Part shown: positions 1-11,199 of the stretch, in pieces
Layout: each line of letters starts with the position of its first letter
Position numbering within the stretch: the first letter of the stretch is position 1
DNA from: Xiphydria camelus
Taxonomy: Eukaryota > Arthropoda > Insecta > Hymenoptera > Xiphydriidae
Reading direction: 5' to 3'
DNA length: 64,000 nt
Assembly (NCBI GenBank): GCA_963678675.1
Contig: OY783195.1
Coordinates: forward strand, 6,210,001-6,274,000
Translations under genes and position numbers: made by a program
The notes under the pieces: generated by a model
Databases searched by the model: none
What the model saw: only the letters and a program-made list of their open reading frames with translations
What the model was told of the DNA's origin: nothing

Positions 1-818
1 GTGATTGGTTTAACTTTACTGGATGATAGAATGTTCGAAAAAAAGTTATCATCTCGATCATCATGACTGGAAGGGCGAAATACTAAATTTTGTACGAAAT
101 TCGGTCATCTCATAAAAAGAATATTTAGATTTTTAAATTTAATTTGTAATCTGTGTACATATTTAATATCACACGAAAAAGGGAATGTCCAAAAAATAAT
201 AATTAGTCGCTGAGTTATAAGCGCATTTCTCTCTACAACGTTGTGACGTCATCGAAATGAAAGAGAGACGCAGTTATGTCAAGCAATGAGTGCGAGAGAG
301 ATCAATTATAACACGATGACTTAGCTGCATATATAATACATATACCTACATAAATGTCGTTTTTCAGCTCAATTACTTAAGGCCAAAAATGAAAAAATAC
401 GGGGTAAATAATTTTTTTCTAAATTGTTCGAATTTGGAATAATAAAAATTCGTGAGAAAACCTAATTATGGTTTTTTATTTTTCGTAAAAATCTTGCTTA
501 ATATCTTTTTCGAATAGTTGGAGGGCTGTTAGGCCTATAAAGCGGTCATTGAATGAGTTTATAGGATAAATGGCATAAATGTTAAATCTACGCGAGAAAT
601 TAAAGGGCAAAAATTTGACGTCGACGCGTTATGATCGTAGTATAAGGCTATCAAAAAGTCAAGTAACACAGAGAAATGAATGCTTCCTTAATCACGGGTA
701 ATTTCACGGACGACTAGCTCATTCGGGCACGAATTTCGGAGGAAACGTCCGCGTGCGGTGCATGTACGTATAGAAACTCGGACCGTGCGGTTAAACACAG
801 CTGCGAATTAGTTGCAGC
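1..818. other. AT-rich non-coding stretch, nothing recognised
   Basis: No convincing reading frame, inverted repeat or RNA gene was found. The stretch is AT-rich up to about 690, then becomes CpG-richer towards the possible promoter at 819. Confidence 0.5.
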
Positions 819-827
819 TTATATAGG
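819..827 (+). promoter_or_regulatory. TATA-like box upstream of a signal-peptide-like ORF
   Basis: The string TTATATAGG lies about 40 bp upstream of CGCAGTCGAC, which resembles an arthropod initiator, and 41 bp upstream of the ATG at 868. TATA boxes occur by chance in AT-rich DNA, so this rests only on position. The surrounding 700-870 segment is CpG-rich, unlike its AT-rich neighbours. Confidence 0.25.
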
Positions 828-867
828 TACGCCGAGTGCAGCGGCGCTACACGAAGGCGCAGTCGAC

Positions 868-1197
868 ATGTGTAGCGCAGCCTTTCACACGGCATTGCGC
901 GTGTACATGGGCATTCGTATCTCCATTCCTGCATTGTGTATAATAGCGTTTATAAGTGCCGCGTATGGCGAACTGGGCCGGATTTCCTGCGATTCTCAAC
1001 TTTTGATGACTATATCCCTATATTTTAATTTTTGCTTTATTCATGATACGGACATTAATTGTATACAAATTTCGAGTACAAAGTTCATATTCAGTTGGAA
1101 ACTTTGTGTTGGCATCGGTTCACATATTTTTAAATGTATGTTAAAATCCACTAATTTTTGTGTTAATTTAACAGTCTTTGGTTGGACTTTAATATAA
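868..1197 (+). CDS. Possible small secreted-protein exon (speculative)
   Basis: This 109-codon frame opens at ATG 868. A second ATG at 907 fits a secreted product better: after it come residues MGIRISIPALCIIAF and then ISAAYG, a short basic start, a hydrophobic core and a small-residue cleavage-like end. Downstream (from about 1000) the frame turns AT-rich, loses any protein-like pattern and simply runs to a stop, so if real only the first ~130 bp are coding. No clear GTAAGT-type donor was found at the transition. No family was recognised. Position just downstream of a TATA-like box is the main support. Confidence 0.22.
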   Translation: MCSAAFHTALRVYMGIRISIPALCIIAFISAAYGELGRISCDSQLLMTISLYFNFCFIHDTDINCIQISSTKFIFSWKLCVGIGSHIFKCMLKSTNFCVNLTVFGWTLI

Positions 1198-2329
1198 AAT
1201 ATATTAGACTAACGCAAAGAATTGGTCGATTATACGGATTCAGTCTGAATTGGATTCACTAAAGAAGCCGGTATGTTATTTTCTAGATTTTAGATCTATT
1301 CTCATTTCCAGATAAAGAATGTTTCGCTGAGAAACCATGGTTTTTTTTCGATAAAGGAGACCTTCAAATTTTTACACCTCATCTTAGTTTTCTTAATAAA
1401 TGTTCCTTTAATTAAAATATAACTTCACGAAAAGTCCCTAGTACTCCCTAAAATTAATAAATCATTATAATAACTGGAGCACAATAGTTTACTGTGAAAA
1501 ACGAAGACCACGTCTATCAATTTGATGGTCTCCGTTACCAGAAACACCATACTTCATGAGTGAAAACATTTTTACTTGGAAATAAGGATGGATCTAAAAT
1601 CTCACAAAAACTATCTGCTTCACCAACTCAAACTGGATCCTTAATAGCTTCAACGGTTTTGGCTCGGCATTGATGAATCAGTCAATCAGAAAATTTTCTT
1701 TCATGCAGAAAATAAATTAGTTATTTATATTTTATACAGTTTCTGTTATGCTCGAGTATTCTTTGAGTTTATGCTTCTTTATATTCAAGACCATTAACAT
1801 GTTCACTGCAATACCAGATTACATGTGACTGGTAAAGCAAATTAGTGCAAATCATATATCACTGGTGCCGTAGTGAACGTGTTAATAAATACTTCTTTGA
1901 TTCTTCCGAAGTGCTTTTACAAGCAAATGAAATGGTATGGAAAAATCCGATTTTTACTCTGGAAAACCCGGGAAAGTCAGGGGACGTTTACAATCAAAAT
2001 TTGTGGCAACCCTTTTATAATCGTTCTACAGCCTCTCGAAATCTGCACACCATTCGCAATCACTTGAAGTATATATACATACGCGTATCGCGAAGCCTAT
2101 CGGCTCTCGATTTCATCGCGGCGTCGTTTCCGACACAAACCAGCCGTGTCTACTCGTAACTCTGTTATCGTCGATCGTTAACAACGAAGCTTGTTTGCAG
2201 AAGCGGCCCCACCAATTTCGCGAATGCACGCCGGAGTACATTCGTTCGATGTGAACATATCGCGCGCAAAATGCACCGCAGCCTCGACTGACTCCGATTC
2301 CAAAATTGATATTGGAGCTCGAACGGAAA
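1198..2329. other. Non-coding, nothing recognised
   Basis: AT-rich to about 2060, then more CpG-rich. The ORFs at 1845-2159 show no protein family pattern. No transposon termini were identified. Confidence 0.45.
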
Positions 2330-3105
2330 AATTTCTATCGCTTCTCCTCCTGAGTGTTCTACATTCAAACAGTACGCGACTGTCACTTTCGTAAGTCGCT
2401 GTCGGAGTTGGAACGGAGAAGCCAATCAAAATTTATATTCTACTAATAATCGTACGTGAAAGATGATCAGATCGACCTGAGCTGTCGGTACGGAAGTGAC
2501 GTTTGTTGAAAAGAACTATGAGAATTTTCCAACTTTTTGCGTAGAAACATAACAAAAAATCGTACATTGAAAATCGATGCGCTCGAAACTCGTTCGCACG
2601 TTTCTCTGTCATGTTTCTATGCAAAAAGTTGAAAGATGTTCATTTCGGATAAAAATATCATTCCCGTTCTGACAACTTTCGAAAAACTCTCGGCCGATCT
2701 GATCATTTTTCGCATAGGATCATTGGTGAAATATAATTGAAGGGCTTATTGGAAAAACGTGATAAGCCACACTTTGTTCGAAAATAAACAGTTTACTTTG
2801 TAGTAGTCCCCTGCGTTTTTTATTCATACTTTAAGATTGTAGACATTAATATATGAGCTAGAGTACATGTGTTAAAAATACTGAGGGGCTATATTAATCC
2901 AATATGCATTTTACACATTTTTTTGAAACTTCAAAGCTCGTCTTCTCAATAAAATGATTGTGTGGCTTGTCGCGTGTTTTCCAATAAGCCCTTCAATTTC
3001 TGATTGGCTTTCCCGTTTCGACTCCGACAACGACTTACGGCAGCGACAGCCGCGCAACGTTTAAACGTAGAAGAACCCTAACACAAAGCTACGATATTTC
3101 ACGTC
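2330..3105. repeat. Old diverged inverted repeat with about 100-bp arms
   Basis: The left arm (about 2330-2432) and the right arm (about 2998-3105) are inverted copies at roughly 75-80 percent identity by eye. Shared blocks include GTAAGTCG, TGTCGGAGT and AAGCCAATCA. The interior holds the younger element at 2739-2994 plus a short local inverted repeat (about 2529-2553 against 2608-2633, core TTTCTATGCAAAAAGTT). It is best read as an old foldback element or MITE later invaded by another. No target duplication was resolved. Confidence 0.5.
2739..2994. mobile_element. 256-bp MITE, terminus GAAGGGCTTATTGG
   Basis: The termini GAAGGGCTTATTGGAAAA (left) and its inverted counterpart (right) continue into a shared AAGCCACAC block, giving TIRs of about 34 bp. 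AATT lies on both outer sides (2735-2738 and 2995-2998). Because AATT is palindromic it could be a 4-bp duplication or part of the TIR. The interior is AT-rich and non-coding. It sits inside the older inverted repeat 2330-3105. Confidence 0.65.
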
Positions 3106-3608
3106 ACTCCATCCCCCGAAGCCCTTCGAACGAAATTACCCGCGCGGTATCCGATTCGCGAATCGCGCTTCCCTCTCCCGTTGCGGCCATCAATTAATTA
3201 ATGCACCCGCGGAGAAGTCACGCCGCGCTACCCATTACTCGTCTCTCGCTGCAGACCCGCGGAGCGTTGCACTTCGAGCGAGCAGCGCGGGCATTGTGCC
3301 GCGCGTTACAATATCGCAAAGCCGTGCTCCGTCGTCGTCGCGCGGTAAAGAGGACACGTAGTTTCAACGCGTGTAAGATGAGTAATGAAACTGTCACGGG
3401 CAGAGGTTCTCCCCGGTCCCACGGGACGCGGGAAGACCACTCGAAAGAGAATCGCGTCGCGTCCCTGGAGAAAGGGATACAGGCGGGTACACGACGCGAG
3501 TGTATCAGCGTAGAATTCGCTCCTCGCCGAACTTTTTGATTTTTCCTCGGTTTTTCGCCCACGCGGTCAGACGTTTCGAGTCAAGCTTTTCCGTTGATCG
3601 GTATAAAA
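3106..3608. other. CpG-rich block, no gene recognised
   Basis: Dense in CG dinucleotides. Long frames exist on both strands (3201-3539 and 3218-3562) but mirror each other, as expected from codon-poor GC-rich DNA. A regulatory or untranslated exon role is possible but not shown. Confidence 0.4.
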
Positions 3609-3933
3609 AGACGGAGAAAAAGGATCAGTCATTTTTACGGCGAATTCCGGTAACAGGGCTCCTCGAGGTTAAATATTGAATTTTTTAATAGACACGGTAT
3701 ATTTTTTACAGTTCGTTGCAGTGTAAATCTGTCAATACCCGGAAAATATTAACGGGAGATCGGTCAATTTTACCGTACAAATTGATGTTTATTAATTTAT
3801 TTTCATACTATACTAAGAACAATTTTATAGGTTACATGGCAATGCTAGTAGTTTATTAGTATAAGAATTAGTTAAACCTTAGCAATACGTATTTCTATTT
3901 CAACTATACGTGTAGTTATTTCAGCTATACGTA

Positions 3934-4153
3934 CACTGAGAAAAAATTTGCTTGATCGAAATAAACGTGCTTTTGGATACCCCTGAGAGTATATTTATTC
4001 GATTCGAATGAATATCGATTTGATTCAAATAATGTTCAATTAAATCAATAATAATTATACCCGTCCAATCAATATTCATTCTGATCGAATAAACGTGCTC
4101 TTAGGACTATTCAAAAATACGTTTATTTCGATCAAGCAAATTATTTTCTCAGT
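3934..4153. mobile_element. Innermost palindromic MITE, arms CACTGAGAAAAAATTTGCTT
   Basis: The arms CACTGAGAAAA plus TTTGCTTGATCGAAATAAAC at the left are mirrored at the right before TTTTCTCAGT. They form a near-perfect 38-40 bp terminal inverted repeat, with weaker symmetry (GATTCGAATGAATAT and similar) continuing to the centre. TA precedes it and TTA follows. Comparison with 58010-58030, where CAGCTATACGTATAG runs straight into TTATTTCAG, gives the approximate uninterrupted site. Confidence 0.75.
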
Positions 4154-4179
4154 TATTTCAGTAATACGTGCTGCTCTTG

Positions 4180-4613
4180 TTACTATTTCCCGCGTAAAAG
4201 AAAGTAAGGCGGAAGTCTGGGAAAAGTTGAACCAAAATAGTTTGGCTACGGATCGTATCCCAGATTTTTAGCCAGACAATTTTTTCATATCGGCTGAAAC
4301 ATAAAATTTACCCGACTTACCTGTATCTTTTTTATTCAATTTTGTTGTACAAGTTCTTCATTGTAAAACTATAATATAATGATTTGTTCGGTACTAGAAT
4401 ATAGTTTATTAATAATCATTTGAGAGTTTAATGAAATAATAAATTGAAATAATATCAACTAACAAGAACAGACATCGATTACAGCATAACCTCGTAAAAA
4501 CAACTGAACTCTAATTGAAGAGCGCATCGTTCACCGGCTGAAAGTATGGAATACGATCTCTAGCTACACTTTTTTCTTTCAAGACTTTCGCCATACCTTA
4601 ACCATACTTTTTT
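4180..4613. mobile_element. Further nested insert with GCGTAAAA-type ends
   Basis: In the related copy at about 58050, TTGTTACAATTTGG is continuous with TATTGCTATATTACC. Here about 430 bp separates the two sides. The insert has inverted similarity between its ends (GCGTAAAAGAAAGTAAGG and GGCGGAAGTCT at the left; at the right, reading inward, GCGTGAAAAAAGTATGG and GGCGAAAGTCT). Boundaries are approximate. No coding sequence. Confidence 0.45.
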
Positions 4614-4859
4614 CACGCCGATTGTGGTAATGCTATATTACCTATACTGTCAACCTCATTTAGCTATAAAGCATAGCTATCATAGCCATACTTATTATTG
4701 TGCGACCTATAAGTTTCTCTCAGTGTATTACAAATTGTAAAAAGTACGCTGTGGTCTATTAAAAATTTCAACGTTTCACCTCGGGGAACCGTGTTACTGG
4801 GATAATTGTAAAAATTCATGGGTTTTCTGACGATTCTTAACTAATCCTTTTTCTCCATG

Positions 4860-6776
4860 AAGAAGAGAAAGAAACGGAAAAGTGACAGGTATTCCCATCG
4901 AAGTCGTTGAAATTCTGGATTCCCCGCAAATTTAATTACACCCTTTAAAGCTATCACCGAGTATGGATATACACATACATATAACTGTGAAACCCAAACG
5001 GAAAAGTTTTCAGCTGGGAGTATACTCTCGCGTTTCCCCCCATCCTCTTTATCCTCCGCATCCCTTGTCTCTTCCCTTCCATCTTCCCCTTCCGTCCTCG
5101 GCATCGAAGACGCTCGACCTGTTTTTCACCCCCTGCCTTTTCTCACGTCTACGCGGGGCGTACGCATCGCTGTACGCGTCCGCGCGTACGTTACACGACG
5201 CTTAAGTTGACGGAGAGCGCGAGGACCTGAACAATTTAGCGTCGCGTCGTTCGTCAGGCTTCGCGCGCGTCCCGAAGCGTCACTGGGAGACGACGAGTGT
5301 TTTACCGCGGTCGCGATCGAGCGTGGGCGGATCATTTTTTTCTTTCTTGATATTTCGTGCGCGAAAACTTCAAAGGCGCCGCGGGGTTGTGTGTGCATCG
5401 TCGTACATGTATGTATGCGTTCCTGGTTTCGATGTGTGGGTTTCGTCCGTACACGCGGTCGTGTACTCTTCGAGGCGGATCGAGATGGTACTTCGCGCGA
5501 TGAAGAAGTCGAGCTCTGCAGGTGCAGGCGCAAATGAAAATGGTATTTCGGACGAACGAGAGTACGACGACGCGGGGTTCGTATGGTTTGTCGCGGTATT
5601 TTTTGTACTTTTTTCACACAACATCCGTATAGTATTAGATGTACGCGTCATCTCGAGATAGAGATGAGCACGGACCTTTGGATGACGATATTAATCCCAA
5701 TACGTTCTTATTTTCTCTTCGGTAGTTTATATTTTCAATTTTATAACATTTCCATCCATTTCATTACTTTAATTCCATTCCTACTTTACATTTCTTTATT
5801 GCGTAAAGTTCTAATTATATAAAGGAATTATATAAATTTCTGGTGCGGTATATAATAAACTATAATATACGAAAATCATAGGAAAAATATAGCAAAGCTT
5901 TATTCGCCAGGAAAAAAACCTCTTAAGACATCTAGAGCGAAAGGGATATCAATTAGAAATACTCCTGTGAAATATTGGGTCGATTTTTTTACTACGCATT
6001 CATAAAATTACAATAATTTAAAGAATAAAAGAATATATAAAGAATTCTGAAAAAAGTATACATACGTTATACTTCAAAGAGCAAAGAACATGTAAATAGA
6101 ATTTCAAATTCCTAAAACTGCGCATTCGAGTACAGCTAATTTTATAGTGAAAAATAGGAGTTTTCTCATATTGACTATTTATTAATAACTAGGTACCAAA
6201 CAATAAATCAACGCAATTTTTCCATTGTATATCAAATTCTCGAAACTCTAGAAAGTTCTAATATTATGTCCATTAAAATCACAAGAGATGATAAAACAAT
6301 GGAAAAAATATAGAAAGAGAAGGTGATATGTATATGGGTAAATATCATATAATGGGACAATTAGAAAAGAAAAAATTAACGAAAAAAATATTTGTAAATT
6401 GACATTTTCTGTATAATATGTGGATTGTATATACGCCTAAATTTAATAATGACAGCTTGGCCGCGCACAATATTTTAAATTGTGGGTTTTATATATAATT
6501 AATATGTGTGTGTGAGAAGCGATTACCGAAATGACGATTTTGACATTCAATTAACCACTAATATTACAGAAAAATGAATACGGCCTAATAAATGTTAGGT
6601 TATGTTCAGCAACGTGTGCACAATATAACCTTACTATTGTCGTGCTCATTAAATATCGTTAACTTAAAAATAAGTCGATTACCGAAATGATGGTCAATTA
6701 AGGTACGAATCATATTTTCGTTGTTTGATGATGTAAAATAGTAATAATTCATATATTTAAGGGGACTTACCTTCCG
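4860..6776. other. CpG-rich block then AT-rich stretch, no gene recognised
   Basis: The 4960-5670 part is CpG-rich with mirrored long frames on both strands (the 163-codon minus frame 5126-5617 is Arg/Ser/Thr-rich low-information sequence). It could include an untranslated exon or promoter. The 5680-6776 part is AT-rich with nothing recognised. The string TTACCGAAATGA recurs at about 6525, 6677 and 7537, hinting at fragments of one dispersed repeat. Confidence 0.4.
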
Positions 6777-6778
6777 TA

Positions 6779-6992
6779 CACCCGGGGACACGGTATCTGT
6801 CGCTGGTGACTTTTTTTAAACGTTATTTTTAAACGTACTATAACCAATAATTAATAATCCTCATGTTTTCATTAACGAGAGTAGACGCCACCGTAGCTAA
6901 TGAGCGTATGAGAATTAATTATTCATTGGTTAGTACGTTTAAAAATAACGTTTAAAAAAAGTCACCAGCGACAGATGCCGTGTCGCTGGGTG
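6779..6992. mobile_element. 214-bp foldback MITE, terminus CACCC, TA duplication
   Basis: The arms are about 85 bp and nearly identical when inverted. Shared blocks are ATCTGTCGCTGGTGAC, then TTTTTTTAAACG, then TTATTTTTAAACGTACTA. The ends read TA-CACCCGGGGACACGG and, inverted, TA-CACCCAGCGACACGG. The flanking TA (6777-6778 and 6993-6994) fits a Tc1/mariner-type target duplication. The loop is about 45 bp. A transcript across it would fold into a long hairpin. Confidence 0.8.
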
Positions 6993-7133
6993 TACTTATA
7001 TTCACCAAAGAGAACACAACGACTAAAATTACTTCAAACTAGAATTACGAGGTTATTGAGATAGATAGCGCCACTATTTCCTTCGATTATAGAACTAACG
7101 CGTAAATATTCGGGGACAAAGTTCATACTACTA

Positions 7134-7380
7134 CCGTATGTCTGACGACAAGCGCAACAGGAGCTGTAACCTAAAATTTGACTTCGGCAGTGTTTGGAGG
7201 GTGCTCAAGTCACTCACAAATAAGAAATAATTGACAGCTATCGAGAAATCAGACATTTTGACACTTTTCGCCCTTACGCTGTGCGAGCAGCGTTTATGAG
7301 TGACTCGAGCATCCTCCAAATACTGCCGAAGTCAAATTTTCAGGTCACAGCTCCTGTTGCGCTTGCTGTCAGACATACGG
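7134..7380. mobile_element. 247-bp foldback MITE, terminus CCGTATGTCTGAC, TA duplication
   Basis: The arms are about 88 bp and include CGCAACAGGAGCTGT and TTTGACTTCGGCAGT, inverted at the right end. TA flanks both sides (7132-7133 and 7381-7382). The inner block GACTTCGGCAGT..GGTGCTC is also present in the palindromic element at 39876-40045, so the two are related. Confidence 0.8.
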
Positions 7381-7382
7381 TA

Positions 7383-9387
7383 TAAAATTTTGGTTTCCAA
7401 AGATTTTACCTCTATTAAGTAACGTTATGAATAACCATGCATAACTGTACTAGAAAATATAATTTTCATTTTCTAAAGCGATTTGAAACTTATATGGAGA
7501 AACCAAAGATTCTAGCAATTTGATTTGGGGACAGTTACCGAAATGACGAAATGCTTATGAAATTATTTTAAAAAAATGAAAGTACCTACTACTCAATGGC
7601 ATATTTTTCAGTATAAACTTAATAGCAGTAATAATATATTTGATGTTTGCAGGGTTTTTGTTTTCCACAAAACTTGTTTTAAAAAATTGTTAGCCAAGGA
7701 CAGTAATTATCCCGATATGTGATATTTACCCGTATACGTACCACTGCTCCTCAAAGGGTTAATCGCGGAGAGATACCTCGTCGCTTCGACTCTAAATTTT
7801 CCCATTTTTTATCATCACCGATTGTATTTTTTAACGGCCAAGTAAATACCTGTTTCGCTACTCGCTCTACCGTGGAAACTATCAAGCTGGCCCTGCGCAC
7901 CTCGCCCCCGCGGCGAAGAAATATCAAGCCGAAAGTTAAAAGTTCACGAAGAAAAGAGAACGAGAAAAAGGACCCGCCGTGTATAAAAACGAGAAGATAG
8001 CAAGTCACTCGATGCGCAACCCATACACAAGTCCCCGTATAAATTCTCCGTATCCATTATCTGCTTTACGAACGGCAGTTGGAGGAGAGAGAAAAAGAGA
8101 GAGAACCGAGCTTCCTACCCCCACCAGACTCTTGTCTCGATTCCCGTATAACGACGTTACGATAAGTTTCCGATGTCACTGTACGCGCGACAATCGCGTC
8201 AGAGACTTCGAGCGTGTATTCTAATAACTTCGCCCGGGCGAACTTCCAAGTAACTTCGCGCCGAAGTGATATCACGGCGGCACTCGATGACACGGAGGGT
8301 AACCTTCGACCTTGAATCGACTGCAATCTCGTGACGACCCATATAGGAATCAACAATCGGTTCATTCTAGGGTCATTCTTGGGCACTAGACTTTTGTCAA
8401 TGGCACCGTAACGGCTGCCATTAACAGATCAGTAATGGATAACTGTCGGATGATAATGTCGATCGGATAACGGCCAGATTATTGGCCTGCAGATATGGCG
8501 AGTGATAGTGATCCAGTAATGGTACCCATGGACGGTTCACTAATGGATAATTGTCGGATGATAAGAGTTCCTGTTTACTTCTTCTTCGAAAGAAGAATTT
8601 TTGGTAGTATCAGAATGATTGGAGTTATGAAAGTTTGAAATATTGTGTCTTTCTGGGAAATCGAGCCAAACCTCACATTCATCGGTTTTTCGTGTAGAAA
8701 TTTTTTAAAGGTGTAATCTATTAGGCTCTCTGATATTGACGAGGTTTTGATTAGGAACCTTAGTAGGTGCCCGATAGGGTATGTCCTATTTTGTTTGTCA
8801 GGGCCTTTAAAGGCTACGCTATGAATGATGCATTACTTGGATGTCCAACTAGGTCCTGGTCAGGTCCTTGTCAGGCTACTGAGACAATAATTCTGATGTG
8901 GAAGTCCTGATAGTGCCTATACGGGGCCAAATTAAAAATGTGTCACATACCTTGTAGGGGCCCGATCAAGCAACTTCTACACGGGTTCTCCGTTATCAAT
9001 ATTAAGATCGTAATTAATATTATCAATAATTATATTGTTGTGGCTGTAACTCTCTTCATCTTCCACAGAAGCACTTCCTAATCTTTGTAACTTTCGGTAT
9101 TTCTTCAAACGACAGTAATTTCGCGAAATCGTTGTAACCTGGCGAATCAACGTAACAGAATCGTATGTGTAATTGCAGTAGGTAATATCACCCCCTAGCG
9201 GCCAAAAAGTGAATATCGGATGACGAGTATTACATGAAAATTTAATTATAGATTTATAATAAATAACTCGTGGTCGACAATTTGATAAATAATTGATCAG
9301 TTACATAATTTTATTAAAATCATTTTGAATGAATGTGGTTCGCTGCGCGCTATTGATTCCAATATGTGAACGCTCTCTTAGCATAAG
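7383..9387. other. Mixed non-coding sequence with a CpG block and a short direct repeat
   Basis: 7740-8390 is CpG-rich with mirrored frames and no recognised protein. About 8431-8457 and 8540-8566 are direct copies of TAATGGATAA(C/T)TGTCGGATGATAA about 110 bp apart. 8720-8990 contains repeated GGTCCTTGTCAGG-like words of unknown origin. No gene was identified. Confidence 0.4.
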
Positions 9388-9522
9388 TGTATGTATTAAT
9401 GGTTGCATGGTTGAAGGGGCAAGTTGATAAGTACGTTTTTGAACCTGTATTTGTTTTTGCTTCGTAGAACTGTTGTAAAGGTATTATTGCCTCTTCGCGC
9501 GATCATGCAGTCATTAATACAT
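9388..9522. mobile_element. Short inverted-repeat unit, TATGTATTAATG ends
   Basis: GTGTATGTATTAATGGTTGC at the left is mirrored by the right end (GCAGTCATTAATACATAACC on the plus strand). It abuts the next element at 9528. The same pair, in the same relative arrangement but inverted as a whole, occurs at 16566-16745 and 16340-16565. The two parts may therefore be one composite element. Confidence 0.5.
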
Positions 9523-9527
9523 AACCT

Positions 9528-9743
9528 AAGGTGAATGTCCCAATTCCTAACCAAATCCTCAAATATCTCTTCATTAACTTATCGTGGACTGTTCATACGA
9601 ATATCTTTATTATCCCTTGATATTTAGATAACTATTTCTCTGTTAATTCAAGGCAAATCAACGTTATACTTTTATTAATAGAACTAAACATATAAATGGT
9701 TAGGATTTGGGCTTAACTGATTAGGAATTGGGACACTTGCTTT
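9528..9743. mobile_element. MITE with GTCCCAATTCCTAACCA termini
   Basis: Left AAGGTGAATGTCCCAATTCC and inverted right AAGCAAGTGTCCCAATTCC form TIRs of about 30 bp. A second copy in inverted orientation is at 16340-16565, with matching interior (CTTTATTATCCCTT and AACCATTTATAT). No coding sequence. Confidence 0.6.
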
Positions 9744-11199
9744 AGTGAATATTTTGTTTTGCACATTTCTCGCGGTTGTGTGTGCTATACGTCACTCATA
9801 GACGTAATGATCCATTTTTTCTCTGATTTGATTAACCATAATAATATTCAGAAATGATATACTCTTCAGCGTTACTATGCTAATAAATTTGACTATTTTA
9901 CCGGCAGCGAGGACATTCCGAAATATCGCGCGACAAGTTTCTCCTACAGATTTTCAAAGTCCCTGGAACTGACAGAAGGCCTTTAATCAAGTTATTTTTC
10001 TCAGCGCAAGTAGTCAATTCTTGGCCGATATTATTGATAACCATTTATCAATCGAGCGCCATCGTGATCTCCAGGATTCCTATATATGCGAGAAGAGTGC
10101 GACGATGGTACCCAGTGCATTTGTCGGTGGCGACTACGAGGATGTTGTTCGGAGGTCGTTCTGGGGTTCTCATTACGTCGAGGTGGCGGCGAGACTCGCG
10201 TTCGCCGTGTAAACGCCGAGGGGCGGGGTGAGAACGGAGCGCGAAAGCTCGACCACTTCGTTCTTGGTCCCGCAGGCGCTCGTAGGTATTAGCATACCTG
10301 GTGTACGTTATGCGGTGGAAACAAGGGCGTGGATTGGTACCAGAGGTCGTTGGTGTGAACGGGGTCGAGCAATCCTGGTGACCTCGATCGCGTACGTCGA
10401 CTTTTGGAGAGGTCGGAGTTCAATTTTTCAAGTATCTCGAGATATCCGGTCCGTTCGCCGTGAAGTCGAGACTCCGAAACCGACAATCGGGTCGCTGTGT
10501 CAAATATGTAACAGCGCGAGGTATAGATACGAGAGAGTTATTATTTATAGGGACGTTTTCTCGACAGAGTTTTTGTCGAGGAAATACACGTCGCAGCGCT
10601 GCAGCGATCGTCGCCCACACGCGGAGAGTTATATCCTGCATAATTTCAGCCGACCGATACCGGGCGGCGGGGCTAGCTAATTATTTCTCCCCCCGGGGAA
10701 TATTTATGGCGACGCGAACGTAAGGATGTAGGCCAGCGCGCGGAGAATCGGATGGGGAACAAACGAGAACCCATATCCCTGCACGTCTGGCTCGGGTTAG
10801 CAACGACTCCCGAAGCCGGGCTGACTCTGGTCTCGCGAAACTGCAGCGGCGCATACAAAGAGTCCCGGTGAAAGAAACATTTTTCACTGATTACGTACCT
10901 GCCAGCTGCGACGTCGAGAGACGCATGGGAGATTCGCCTCTCCTCTTCCTCTCTGGAGAATAACGTCGCGACAGCGATTCTGGCGGCGCGAACGCGTGTT
11001 CCGTTAACAGTGTGACAGCTCTCTCTCTCTCTCTCTCTTTCTCGATCGCTAAATCGAGACTGTTTTTTTTGTTACAAATCTCATTCTCACGCTGGAAGCG
11101 ATGGAGGGTGAAATGGGAATACCGATCACAGCGCATCGCTCTCGCAGCTAGAAATGCGATGAAAGGAGTACCTAGTGTTTGAGGTCATTGTCTATCGTT
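9744..11199. other. CpG-rich block 10000-11140, no recognised gene
   Basis: Overlapping frames on both strands at 10228-10858 are reciprocal shadows of CpG-rich DNA and match no family I recognise. A (CT)n tract is at 11019-11038. An untranslated exon or enhancer is possible but unproven. Confidence 0.35.

Larger units (their letters stand above)
3811..4725. mobile_element. Middle element of the nest (CACTGAGAGAAA / TTATAGGTT family)
   Basis: The left end carries TTTTATAGGTTACATGGCAA. The right end is the inverted GCGACCTATAAGTTTCTCTC then CAGTG, followed by TA. The same family is at 57554-58155, where the internal CTATTTCAGCTATACGTATAG and TGCTATATTACCTATACTGT blocks recur. This copy is broken by the palindromic element at 3934-4153 and by a further insert at about 4180-4613. 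Confidence 0.65.
3609..4859. mobile_element. Outer MITE of a four-element nest (CACGGAGAAAAAGGAT family)
   Basis: The left part starts with GACGGAGAAAAAGGATCAG. The right part ends with CTAATCCTTTTTCTCCATG, its inverted counterpart. Interior landmarks GTAACAGGGCTCCTCGAGG (about 3650) and TTTTTAATAGAC match the complete copy at 26077-26390 and the half copy at 14787-14928. The element is split by the element at about 3811-4725; without the insertion it would be about 330 bp, the size of the 26-kb copy. Confidence 0.7.

Noticed and set aside
5126..5617. 163-codon minus-strand frame
   Set aside because: It lies in a CpG-rich block with equally long plus-strand frames in the same DNA. Residues are Arg/Ser/Thr/Lys-rich without a pattern.
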